Assembly: GCA_905221605.1 (NCBI GenBank) | Contig: CAJNDS010001191.1 | Location: forward strand, 156,001 to 220,000 | DNA: 64,000 nucleotides | DNA from: Symbiodinium natans | Lineage: Eukaryota; Sar; Dinophyceae; Suessiales; Symbiodiniaceae | Direction: 5' to 3' | Shown: piece after piece, positions 28,201-38,232 of the stretch | Position numbering within the stretch: the first letter of the stretch is position 1 | How the letters are laid out: each line of letters opens with the position of its first letter | Position numbers and translations under genes: made by a program | Notes under the pieces: model-generated | What the model was told of the DNA's origin: nothing | Databases searched by the model: none | The model's input: only the letters and a program-made list of their open reading frames with translations

Positions 28201-30002
28201 TCACAAAAAACTCTGTGCCCCCTAAACCACTGAGGCCACTGATTCCCTACGCCAAGCCTGTTGCGGCTTTGGTCGGGAAGCCCATCCGGATCGACACGGC
28301 GGACCCTAACCCGTCGGCCGAGAGAGTTGACGAGGTGCATGCGCAGCGCCTGGACTCATTGTAGAGGGCTTAGGGTTTAGGGTTTAGGGTTTAGGGTTTG
28401 GGGTTTGGGGTTTGGGGTTTGGGGTTTAGGGTCTGGACTCATTGCGGAGGGGTTCGGTTTGAGGCGTTGAGCTCACGGGCACCGGGCCTGAGGACCCACC
28501 TAAGTGCTCCCAGACCCTAAACCCTAAACCCTAAACCCTAAACCCTAAACCCTAAACCCTAAACCCTAAACCCTAAACCCTAAACCCTAAACCCTAAACC
28601 CTAAACCCTAGCCCTAAACCCTAAACCAGGGCCAGGTTCACGGTGCGTTTAGGCCCTGGGCTTCAGGACCGTAGCTGGAGGTACACTGCAAGTTAAGTCG
28701 GAGAGCTGTGATCTACCCATCGATCACCCCCAAAAGTGGTAGAGCGAGCAACAAAAGCCAGATACCCAACATATCATCAGATGTGCCCAATGAGGCCCGC
28801 AACCCCGAGCCAGCATAGGGTTCAGGGTTTAGTAAAGTTAATTCTTAGGGTTTAGGGTTTAGGGTTTCGGGTTTTAGGATTTTAGGGTTTTAGGGTTTTA
28901 GGGTTTTAGGGTTTTAGGGTTTTAGGGTTTTAGGGTTTTAGGGTTTTAGGGTTTTAGGGTTTTAGGGTTTTAGGGTTTTGGGGTTTTGGGGTTTTAGGGT
29001 CTAGGGCAGCGTGCTTAGAGTAGGCAGTTCCCTGATACAGTGGCCTTCGCCCACAGAACGGTACCCTTGTTATGACACGATCAAGTATGCACAAGGTTTA
29101 CTCTTTGTGCTTTGGTTCTGGTCTTGTCTTCTGGTTCTATCGAATCCCGAAACCCAAACCCCTAAACCTTAAACCCCAACCTTTGGCAGATGAACCCTAA
29201 ACCGTAAACTAAGTGCTATAAGCCCCAGAAAAGGGCGAAACCGCGATCTGGCGCCCGCTCACTCGGCCCAGCGCTTAGTCTGGGTTTAGCTCAGGTTCCC
29301 GCATAAAAATGCCCAAGCCCTGAACCCTAAACCCTAAACCCTAAACCCTATAACCCTATAACCCTATAACCCTATAACCCTATAACCCTATAACCCTATA
29401 ACCCTATAACCCTATAACCCTATAACCCTATAACCCTATAACCCTATAACCCTATAACCCTATAACCCTATAAACCCTAAACCCTAAACCCTGATTTTTT
29501 ACATGGTTACTGGTTTTAACCAAGCTCAGGTTTGTCCAAGAGCTGCAGCGCATCTTCGAGAAGCACAAGGGTCTGGTTCCCGGTTACGAGAACAAGCAGC
29601 TGCCAGTCTGCACTGTTTAGGGTTTAGGGTTTAAGGTTTAGGGTTCAGGATTTAGGGTTTAGGGTTTCAGGGTTTCAGGGTTTCAGGGTTTCAGGGTTTC
29701 AGGGTTTGGCGTTTGTGGGCTGGGGTTTGGGAATCTTATGGACCGTAGGCTCCCCAAATGCCCCCACGCAAAAGACTCGAAAGAAGGCTAGCCCGGCTTT
29801 TCTGTTTAGGGTTTATAAGCTTTCGGGTTCTGGAGGGACTTATAAACTCCCCCAAAACTTCCCCAACAAAAAATCCCTACACCAAAGCTTCTAGCCGAGG
29901 CTGTATCTGGAGGATGAGGAGGTGCCTCCTCTACCCAGCGACGCCCTGGCCAGCGACGTGCTCTTTCCCAGCACGCTGCCCAAGTTCAAAGCCCGCCTCT
30001 GA
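23009..30002 (+). CDS. Diacylglycerol acyltransferase-like (DAGAT/LPLAT family) gene model
   Basis: Thirteen exons give about 330 residues ending at TGA 30000-30002. In order they show YLFAVMP+HGVIPFANTLLS (PHG active-site block), GADILFQIPVLR, GGLIPATPQSIKR, NNITFIVPGGIAEIF (PGG block), VFIKSRKGFIRLALQ, TGVDVVPVYGLGHTQLF, PYAKPVAALVGKPIR, ERVDEVHAQ, FVQELQRIFEKHKG and a 36-codon C-terminal tail. This order matches Pfam DAGAT acyltransferases (DGAT2/MGAT relatives), which acylate diacylglycerol or related acceptors at the ER or plastid. The histidine and glycine of PHG are kept, but the first H of the usual HPHG is M. Three or more donors are GC. Exons: 23009-23127, 23966-24078, 24566-24625, 24749-24794, 24919-25002, 25369-25431, 25626-25707, 26186-26262, 26912-26956, 27167-27235, 28235-28345, 29530-29614, 29895-30002. 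The substrate is not predictable. Confidence 0.85.
23966..24078 (+). CDS. Acyltransferase exon 2, first half of PHG motif
   Basis: Ends ARLLAEEPLQKDRRYLFAVM, P. The last two bases CC join the G of the next exon to make the proline of PHG, using a GC donor (GCAACTTG) at 24079. Read without splicing, the frame stops at TGA 24110. The acceptor TTACAAG at 23965 is the best phase-0 choice; other AGs nearby also fit. Confidence 0.75.
24566..24625 (+). CDS. Acyltransferase exon 3, HG of PHG motif
   Basis: Encodes HGVIPFANTLLSITLQRRA, the catalytic histidine-glycine block. Acceptor GCAGACATCAG, donor GTGTTTGG in phase 2. Confidence 0.85.
24749..24794 (+). CDS. Acyltransferase exon 4
   Basis: Encodes PWTAAYLPTCNRGLK between CACTGGCAG and GTTTAGG. 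The one-base start and phase-0 end agree with both neighbours. Confidence 0.7.
24919..25002 (+). CDS. Acyltransferase exon 5
   Basis: Encodes GFIPNSIGADILFQIPVLRL, then LAWWWIVQ, the family's LFxIPxLR region with an aromatic cluster. Acceptor AGCAGGCAG, donor GTAAATG. An earlier donor GTTCTGAG at 24967 would also keep phase and give a shorter loop. Confidence 0.8.
25369..25431 (+). CDS. Acyltransferase exon 6
   Basis: Encodes LVRFGGLIPATPQSIKRDAG, H, corresponding to the GxIPAT/S block of DAGATs. Acceptor AAGGGCAG, donor GTTCAGCA at 25432. Confidence 0.75.
25626..25707 (+). CDS. Acyltransferase exon 7, PGG motif
   Basis: Encodes ALSWEYPNNITFIVPGGIAE, IFLTLGC. PGGxxE is a signature of the family. 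Acceptor GGAGACTCAG, donor GTCCACTT in phase 1. Confidence 0.85.
26186..26262 (+). CDS. Acyltransferase exon 8, acceptor from an element end
   Basis: Encodes HAASHAKFPKISPRMRPDLE, QDPRF in the GC3-best frame. The acceptor CATGAACCTTCAAG is the terminal repeat of a TTCATGGGTAG-type element. Donor GTGTGAAC. Confidence 0.7.
26912..26956 (+). CDS. Acyltransferase exon 9, RKGF motif
   Basis: Encodes VFIKSRKGFIRLALQ, the RKGFxxLAL block of DAGATs. It joins the next exon (TGVDVVPV) only through a GC donor (GCGGGAAC) at 26957; no GT is available nearby. Confidence 0.9.
27167..27235 (+). CDS. Acyltransferase exon 10
   Basis: Encodes TGVDVVPVYGLGHTQLFTML, AAW, the VPVYxFG block. Acceptor TTTCCCCCGCAG. 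No GT follows; GAGAAAGA could be a GA donor, so the 3' boundary is uncertain and a small exon may be missing before 28235. Confidence 0.85.
28235..28345 (+). CDS. Acyltransferase exon 11
   Basis: Encodes PLIPYAKPVAALVGKPIRID, TADPNPSAERVDEVHA. PxxxxVGxPI and the later DEVHA are the C-terminal signature. A GC donor (GCGCCTGG) at 28346 restores HAQ-FVQEL; read without splicing, a stop follows at 28362, created by the border of a telomeric array. Confidence 0.9.
28350..28444 (+). repeat. Telomeric array bracketed by 12-bp duplication
   Basis: CTGGACTCATTG occurs at 28350-28361 and 28433-28444 with a GGGTTTA/GGGTTTG array between. Confidence 0.9.
28512..28626 (+). repeat. CCCTAAA array
   Basis: About fifteen canonical units inside acyltransferase intron 11. 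Confidence 0.95.
28868..28995 (+). repeat. GGGTTTTA octamer array
   Basis: About fifteen units of an eight-base telomere variant, uniform within the array. Confidence 0.95.
29328..29492 (+). repeat. CCCTATAA octamer array
   Basis: About sixteen units of CCCTATAA flanked on both sides by canonical CCCTAAA. Confidence 0.95.
29530..29614 (+). CDS. Acyltransferase exon 12
   Basis: Encodes FVQELQRIFEKHKGLVPGYE, NKQLPVCT, the family's final LxxLFxxHK helix. Acceptor CCAAGCTCAG, telomeric donor GTTTAGGG. Confidence 0.9.
29895..30002 (+). CDS. Acyltransferase terminal exon
   Basis: Encodes PRLYLEDEEVPPLPSDALAS, DVLFPSTLPKFKARL and TGA. Acceptor AGCTTCTAG, phase 0 with exon 12. The tail ends in a basic patch after a hydrophobic serine-rich stretch. 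Confidence 0.8.
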   Translation, partial: PRLYLEDEEVPPLPSDALASDVLFPSTLPKFKARL

Positions 30003-30546
30003 AGGGCGTGTAGGGTTTAGGTAGGGTTTAGGGTTTAGGGTTTTATAGGGTTTGGGGTTTAGGGTCTAGGGTTTAGGGTGTTAGGGTTTTAGGGCCATTG
30101 CGGGTTTTGGGGGTTTTAGGGGTTCGGAGGTGTTTAAAGGGTGCCACTGTAGCCCTAGAAGGCCGGCAACCCCGCAGAGCTCTGCCGAAGACGGCATCGT
30201 TTCAACTGAACGCTGACGTTGGATGCTTCGCGTCCAGAACCTAGACTGGGGAACACGCATTCGCTGTGGCTACCAGTGTGGGAAAAAGAGGCGGTTCGTT
30301 TCTCAGCATTGAAAGCGACTTCAGATTTTCCAGTCTGATCAGTCTGACGCACTAGACTCTAGCGATGGCGCAGGATCCTTGTTTCAATGCAAGATCTTGC
30401 AGGAGTTGAAGCCTGAATGCCTATAGACCCCGTACTACAAATCCTGTCGACTCGGTAAACCCTTTATTAGCCCTACATAAGTTGGAGGCCACTATAGAAA
30501 CCCTATATCAGCCCCATTATAAGCCCCAAGTTAGGGGGGGCCCCAG

Positions 30547-30668
30547 TAGAGGCCTTGCTCCATGAGCCGATGCTGCAGGGTGCCACAGATGAGAAGGATG
30601 AGGAATGCGTGGAGGAGTTCATGACAGACTACGAGTTCCGCCACAGGCGCAGAGACAAAAACCCCTAA
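30547..30668 (+). CDS. Exon-like segment with stop, acidic
   Basis: Encodes EALLHEPMLQGATDEKDEEC, VEEFMTDYEFRHRRRDKNP and TAA. Strongly coding composition. It lies between the acyltransferase stop and the receptor-like gene, and could be the 3' end of a small gene or a 5' exon using an earlier donor. Confidence 0.55.
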
Positions 30669-30906
30669 GGTTTGAGGTTTAGGGGTTTGGGTTTTTAGGG
30701 GGTTTGGGGTTCAGGGGTTTAGGGGTCGAGGGTTGAGCTCGAAAAATTCTCTTGGGACCCTTCACAAAGCCAGTTCTAGTGGGAGATGATGAAGGCTGAG
30801 GGCATAAGGCACACTTAGCCGCCCTGTAAGCACTCGGCACATCTCAGAACTCGAATTAGGGTTTAGGGTTTAGGGTTTAGGGTTTAGGGCCAGGGTCTTG
30901 CTGCAG

Positions 30907-30990
30907 GGTGGGCCAGCAGCGGGCGAAGCATCGTGCCAGGCCATCTGCAGTGCAAGTGTGTCGGATCTTGTGCCTGCGTCTATTTCGGCT
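30907..30990 (+). CDS. Receptor-like gene, possible PA-region exon
   Basis: The phase-consistent frame reads WASSGRSIVPGHLQCKCVGS, CACVYFG. Acceptor GTCTTGCTGCAG and a consensus donor GTAAGCCC at 30991 are both strong. Two other frames are open, so the protein reading relies on the join to 31160. Confidence 0.55.
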
Positions 30991-33900
30991 GTAAGCCCGT
31001 GGGCCTTGAAAACCCTTTCAACACTTTAGGGTCTACCGAGCTTTGGGCTCAGCATGCTTTGGGGACCCTACAGGGCCTGCCCAAAGTCAGGAACTCTTGG
31101 GGGCGCGGGGTGGTTGTCTGAGCCTTCAACAGCTCATCCAGCATCGTTTCCACCGCCAGGTACGGTCGCGGCTCGGGGCGCGGAGCAGTGGGGCACTCAA
31201 AAGGTTTTGATTCTGAGGCCAGTTTTCGGCTTTGTGACAAATATTAGATAGGAGTGGGACGGCCTAGCAGTGAATCTAATGTTCAAGGGTTCAAGGGTGT
31301 TCTCCTAAGACCCTCAACCTCAAGCCCTAACCCCTGAAATCAGCCAGAAACCCTAAAACCCTAATCCTGAAAAAAAGCCCTTAATCCTATAAACCCTGCA
31401 AACCCTATCTAAAACCTATAAATTGAAGTAAACCCTAAATATCCTTTAACCCTCATTCCTCAGCCCTTCTCCTTGAGGCCGGTGCCCGCAACCCGTCCGG
31501 AGACGTGCAGGAGGAAGATGACGATGAGGCCCCTGGCATCGCAAGTTGGAACACTTTTTCAGGTTCATGGGGTAGTTTATAAGAAGGGTTCTGAAGACCC
31601 TAAAGAATGTTAGAGACAGTTATGACTATAGCTATCCTACGTCTACCAGTTAGAACACTTTGAAGGTTCATGGGGTAGTTTATGAGTACAGGGTTATGAA
31701 AACCCTAAAGATGGTTAGAGCCAGTTATGACTGGAGTCATCCTACATAACCCCAGTTGGAATTCCCATGAACCTCCAAGCACAGGGCTCTTGAGGCCTCG
31801 AGGGCTTAGGCTCTTACACACACAGTGTCACACACACACACAGTGTCACACACACAAACACACAGAGTGTCACACACACACACACACTGTCTCACATACA
31901 CACACACACCGCAACATGATGTTGCATGAAGTTGTAGAATAGTATAGTATGCTAAGATTGTATACGTAGACCCAACTTCCCGACATAGCAGAAACGACAC
32001 ATCCCAGTGTGTCGAATGTTCTAGCGCAGGTCCCATGAGCCACAGTACCTATAAAGCCCAAGCCACGAACTCCACACCCTCAATGAAGTTGATGTGAGGA
32101 GGAGGCTTCGCAGGACTGAAGTTGGCGTGGAGGAGCTGCATGCACGGGAGCCTAAGGCAAATTATCACCTTCTGGTCAAGCTTCAGAAGTTTTCGAACAC
32201 CTGGTTGCTAGAGGCCCCAGAGCTGTCTCAAACCTGCCGGTGAGCGGTTCTCAACACTGACTCACGGAACAAGCTTGGATTCCAAACGTGTTTCTGGTTG
32301 CAGAACTCCAACTGTGTTGATTCAAGTGCTCCTGGACAGTGAACGCGAGTACTGCTACGACAACGACTACTGACTACTACTTCTGCGACTGCTACGATTA
32401 CCGGGACGACTCCTAGCACCACTGCTACAACTTCTACTAGGAGTACTACTACTACAATTACGAGTACGGCTAGTAGTCGTCGTCGACTACTACTGCGGCT
32501 GCTGCTACAACTACCCTTTCAACGCAACTTCTACAATCTACTACGACCACGAACTGCTTGAACTGCTACTCCTTCTTGGACGACTATTCCGCGACAACTA
32601 CTGCTTCCATTTCTAACGAATATCACTTGACCAATGTTGGTGTTGTGTTCATTGGTTTCAATCATGACTTCGGAAGCACTGTTATTACCATGATTTGGGG
32701 GGTTTTGCAGAAACAATTGTACCTGGTTTTCCTACTTTGGAGGCTTCCTTATTTTCGTAAACCCCCATTTCAGGTGCGCCAGTCGACTGTTCACTTGAAA
32801 CTACGCAGTCTTGGGCTTGCGCGACTCGGGGGGTCGGGTCTTAGGGTCAAGAGTTAACGGTTTGAGGCTGCAGGGTTTTGGGCTTTGCTGGGGAGAGGGG
32901 ATGGCTTACGGCTATTCATGTCACAACCCTACACCCTACACCCTAAACCCTAAACCCCTAAACACCCAAGAAGCCAGCGTCGGGATGGGTGCCGGTCGCA
33001 GAGGACTTGAATTGGGGACATCTTGAGTGGGCTCCGTTTGCCAGTTCTTCTTTTCCAATCTCAGTTGTACAGATGCGCAGCACTATTTGGACTCCATTCT
33101 TGCCCATGTTGGAGTTTAGGGTTTCGGGTTTAGGGTTTAGGATTTAGGGTTTAGGGTTTAGGTTTAGGATTGCAGGATGTAGCGTTGAAGAGGGCTCGAT
33201 GCTTTACGCACGTTTGGAGTTCTCCCACCTTGCATTGCAGTGGGCGCTTCGTACAGGTAAGTGTGCAGAGACAAAAAAAGGCGCGCGCTTCATGAGGCGG
33301 TTTCCGAAAATAGGGGTACCTTTTCTTGGGGGGATCCCTTTAAGGGGATTCTATTCTATTTAGGTATAAAAGGGGTACCCCTATTTAATCCTAAACGCTA
33401 AGCCCGAAACCCTAAACCCTAAACCCTAAACCCTAAACCCTAAACCCTAAACCCTAAACCCTAAACCCTAAACCCTAAACCCTAAACCCTAAACCCTAAA
33501 CCCTAAACCCTAAACCCCAAGCCACCTCCGCAAGGTGGTCGTCGAGCTGGCATGGGACGTTCCCTCGCAGAATGTCGTGCTCGTGGCCCTGGCCTTACAG
33601 CACTGGACTGCTTTCATCCTACTGGCTCTTAGGCGTGAAGGGTTTAGGGTTTGGGGTTTAGGGTTTAGGGTTTAGGGTTTAGGGTTTAGGGTTTAGGGTT
33701 TAGGGTTCAGGGTTCAGGGTTTAGGGTTTAGGGGAGTGCAAGCAAGAGATTACATGGAGTAGCCCATCTTGTTGTTGGCTTGCTGGTCTCTGTCATGCAG
33801 TTCACTTCGGCCGAGCACGCCCTCGAAGCTGCGGTTTCCACAAGCTTGTGTGGGATTCTCACTGTCCTGCAGCGAGTTTTAGGGCTCACGTTTTAGGGTT

Positions 33901-36900
33901 TAGGGTTTAGGGTTTAGGGTTTAGGGCATAGGGTTCAAGCAGGGTTGAGGGTTTAGGTTCATTTCTCATACAAATAAACTGCAAGAACAAGCAGCAACCA
34001 AGTTGGATCAGCATGCAGACAGGTTACCCCACTTCCTTAACTTTAGCATGGATGTCCCTCAAAGGGAACTACGCTGTTTACTCAACCATGCGTTCACTGG
34101 GCGCTGTAGATTGCAGACCCCGGCTCGCAATCACCTCATGCCCTGACGTCTTTGGGATCCCTCCCGAAGTTGCAAAAAGCCCCACAAACCCCTAAACTGC
34201 AGAGAATTGCCTCAAGAGTCTCCAGAATCACAAACATCCAAATCTTGCGCCCCTAAACCCTAAACCCTAAACCCTAAACCCTAAACCCTAAACCCTCTAA
34301 GGATCAGTGGATGAACTCTGCCAGCCTTCAGAGCCACAGGTTTCTGAAGGCAGCGTGTCTTCGAGAGGGTTTAGGGTTTAGGGTTCAGGGTTCAGGGTTT
34401 AGGGTTCAGGGTTTAGGTTTTATAGGGTTTAGGGGATAAAATTTTGCGCGGCCCAAGAAGCTGATTCCTTTGGGCTGACAGCTTAAGGACACGTCTTTAC
34501 ACTTGAGCCCTGAATTGTAGCCTACGAACCGATTCCTATGCAACATTCCTGTGCTTGCGACACAAGCATGGCGCCTGTAGGAGTTTGCGCCGAAGAGAGC
34601 AGCAGGGGGACCCAGCTCATCAGAAAACAGCCAGGGAGGTTTGGGGTTTAGGGTTTAGGGTTTACGGGATTAGGGTTGAGTGTTCGAATCAAATCATGCT
34701 GGCATTACTGAAGGCGGTCAGGAGTTTCGGGGTCAACAAGTCACAGGGGCTTGAGGGTTGCGAGATTGCAGACGCCCGGGCTTGCTTCTGTTCATTCCTG
34801 AGACTTTTTTTGGTAGGGAGGCCTTCTCCAGAAATACGGGGACGGGGAGGAAGGTCTCTGAATCTTTGGCGAGCTCCTCCAATAAGGGGTTTTTCTGTTA
34901 GTCTCGATTCTGTGGATTAGGTCCCTCACTGCTGGAGGCACTCGACAAGTACCTCCAGTTCATTCCGCACTACCACATTTTCAGCCTGGTTGGAAAGGAC
35001 GCATAGCTCTTCTGCATCGTCCCCTTGCGTGGTTGAATGACACGCCGAGTCCTTGAGAAGAGTGCTGCTTAGGTTTCGTGCGAAGCTCTTTAAGCCCTAC
35101 CAAATCTCATGGCAGAGCTTACATCGGCGTTTGCAGTTCAGCGACATCCTGCAAAGCAAATAGCAAGCAGTTTTCCAGCATTCCTGCAATGGAAGACGCA
35201 CGAAACGATGAACCTTCATGCCAGAGGGGCTTCCAGGTGCTGTCTTCTTCAACACTTCTCTACAACTCGCACAGGGGGGAGTTTGAGAGAGTGGGCAAGA
35301 GGCAGGCAGGTAGTGACATGGTAGGAAGGAAAACGTGAGCTCACACTCGTAGCCGAGGCCCCTCTCTGACCCGATGTCCTTTGCAAGCTGCACGTCTCCT
35401 CTTCCTTTTTCAGATTTTTTCCTTCCAAACCCCTGTAAAGAGGCGGGGCCTTTTCCTGAATCCACGCCGCATGCCAGTGCCAGGACTACCACGATCTTTG
35501 CATCGACAGCTCAGGGAAGTACTGTGCTGATGCCCACAGCTCAGCTTAGTCGACGACATGTGGGGGCTGGCTCCAACTTTTCGCGCTGGCACTGTTGCAC
35601 CCCCCCCCCCCCAAAAAAAAGAGTAAAACAAATTAAATAAAACAAGGAATCTAGTTACTTAGCCTGGCCTTTTTTCATCGGCTTGCACCCAGTCTATAGT
35701 CTCCTCCGCCTCGTTTTTCCCAGGTCGTAGCTCCTGGTGTACAGTCTGCTTAAACTATAACCCCCCCCCCCCCCCCCGCCCCCCCGAATTCCGCTTCTTT
35801 CTATCCAGATAACCAAGGGAACATTTCAAATATTGTGTTCCTTAAGGTTCTAAAGGGAGTATAGTAAACATATAGCAAGCCCCTGACGATACAAAGGACC
35901 CGGACGGAGGAGGTCAAGTCACCGGCCGGGAGGTTATCTTGGAGGACTTGGGGCGGCAACGCATGGCGGCGCAATACAGAAAGCTATTGGGATGTTCCCC
36001 CTTAATGTTACAATCCTTCAAGGGCACTAGGATTTAGGTTTAGGGTTTAGGGTTTAAGGGAATAGGGGTACTATAATCCCTGTTTAGGACTGTTAGTATA
36101 AGGGAACATCCCAACAGAAAGCCCTAAGCGGCGAAATCCTCTGCCAGGGTCAGCTCTCACCCACAGGTTCACTTGATGTGGTGCCTTCACTCCTACACCC
36201 TGGGCCCTATACCCCCCGAAGTCAACTCTAAACCCTAGCCCTAAACCCTAAACCCTAAAGCCTCAACCCCTTTATCTCAAGCCCAAGCGGCGAAAGTACC
36301 GTCTCAAGGAGAGCTTCTCATCCTAAACCCTAAACCCTAAACCCTAAACCCTAAACCCTAAACCCTAAACCCTAAACCCTAAACCCTAAACCCTAAACCC
36401 TAAACCCTAAACCCTAAACCCTAAACCCTAAACCCTAAACCCTAAACCCTAAACCCTAAACCTAACCCTAAACCCTAAACCCTAAACCCTAAACCCTAAA
36501 CCCTAAACCCTAAACCCTAAACCCTAAACCCTAAACCCTAAACCCTAAACCCTAAACCCTAAACCCAAACCCTAAACCCTAAACCTGTGTTTTCAGACCC
36601 AAAGGACGTCAGGCAGCTCTGTATCCATGAGCTGACGGTGGCTCCGACTGGGGAGAGGCACGTGGGCCCGAATTGGAGTTGTGTCGCAGTTGAGGGTCTA
36701 AATTCCCACCCGGCCTGCTGAGGCCGTACCCACCCTTTACAAGGGTGCCTGGACCCAGAAGATACCTGGCAGTGATGGACACCTTTACTGGATGGACAAT
36801 GGGTGGAGCCATTGGAGAGTGGTCGAATCGAGAGCCCCAAGACCTCGGCCACCAAGGTGGTCGCCCAGGGGCCCCCTAGGAACCTTCCTGGGACCCTCTG

Positions 36901-38200
36901 GTCGTTGGCCCGAAAATCCTGAAATCTGGGTCTGCCATGGGAGGGTTCCCTTCCGGAGCCAAAAACGGCCCTGAAACTGTTACCCCCGCTTTTTTTTCGC
37001 CCCCGCCCCCCCCCCACCCCCCCCCCCCCTCCCCCCCCCCGCCCCCTCCCCCCCCCCCCCCCCGGGCCCCCCCCCGGGCCCCCCCCCCGGGCCCCCCCCC
37101 TCCCCCCTCCTGAACTTCTGACCCTCTGTTCCCCCACCCTTCACGGAGGGCGACAGCCCTAAACCCTAAAAGGCATGGCCTGTGAAAGCTCACAGCGGGT
37201 GGGGAGAAAGAACCCAGCACCAATGAAATTGTTGGATTACATTGAAAACAGATGCCTTCGCGTGACATGCCGCCCCCCCCCACACCTCCTGGGTGTGTAG
37301 GGGCGCCATTTGCACATGGTACTTACTGCCGCTGCGCAGCGAGACGCCCTAAACCCTAAACCCTAAACCCTAAACCCTAAACCCTAAACCCTAAACCCTA
37401 AACCCTAAACCCTAAACCCTAAACCCTAAACCCTAAACCCTAAACCCTAAACCCTAAACCCGAAGCCAGCGCGGCCGCCCAGTCACACGCTGAGACAGCC
37501 TGAGTACGCCTGGAAGCCGCGAGCTTGGGTGGGCTCTGCAACGATAGGTAGGCCCTTGGGACTTGTTTATCTCCTCCCATATGGGGTTTATAATTATAAG
37601 GCGATGATCTTCCGGAATACTTTCAGGTTTTCAGGGCCACGCTAGTTGGTCTACCCGTTGAGATTGCTTCTTGTTCCTCTTTTCTTCGTGTGCCCTTCCT
37701 TGATTCCTGTTCGCGTCCCGTACGCGTAGGGTGAGTGAGTCAAGAGGTTGAAGGAATTATGTTGGTCCTTGCCTTCTGTGCGCTGTTTAGGGTTTATAGG
37801 GTCTAGGGTTTTAGGGTTTAGGTTTAGGGTTTAGGGTACCGAGGTGGTGGAGCTATGTGGCGCAGTTCCTGAACGAGCCGCTGCCTGAGAGGAATGGTTG
37901 CACAGGAACCCTAGCACGTAATCCCTAAGCCCTAAGGGGTTAGGGTTTAGGCTATAGGGTTTAGGGTTTAGGGTTTAGGGCCCTCTACATCCCAAACCTT
38001 ATACAGCCACATGGGCATTTCCGAAAACAGGAGTACCCCATGTTTCCCCCAAGATAAGAAACAACATCCCTACAAAACGAACCCCCAACAAGGGTACCCC
38101 TGCTCTCCGAACCCCCATGCAGGCAACAGTGGGCACTAAGTTGCACAGGAAACGCTTCGGACTTTCTAATGTATATGTGGATCTATAGCAAGTGTTTTTG

Positions 38201-38232
<32 letters not shown>

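Larger units (their letters stand above)
28346..29529 (+). other. Intron 11 of the acyltransferase gene, repeat-rich
   Basis: Contains a GGGTTTA array bracketed by a 12-bp duplication (28350 and 28433), a CCCTAAA array (28512-28626), a GGGTTTTA octamer array (28868-28995) and a CCCTATAA octamer array (29345-29470). Coding-like snippets near 28700-28799 (SGRASNKSQIPNISSD) and 29233-29276 fall inside this intron and are probably not exons. Confidence 0.7.

Noticed and set aside
34581-34638. Exon candidate reading VCAEESSRGTQLIRKQPG
   Set aside because: Exons 34302-34368 and 34921-34988 join perfectly in phase and in receptor spacing without it.
36559-37283. Minus-strand frames of 192 and 135 codons rich in glycine
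   Set aside because: They run over C/G homopolymer tracts and opposite an exon of the receptor-like gene on +.
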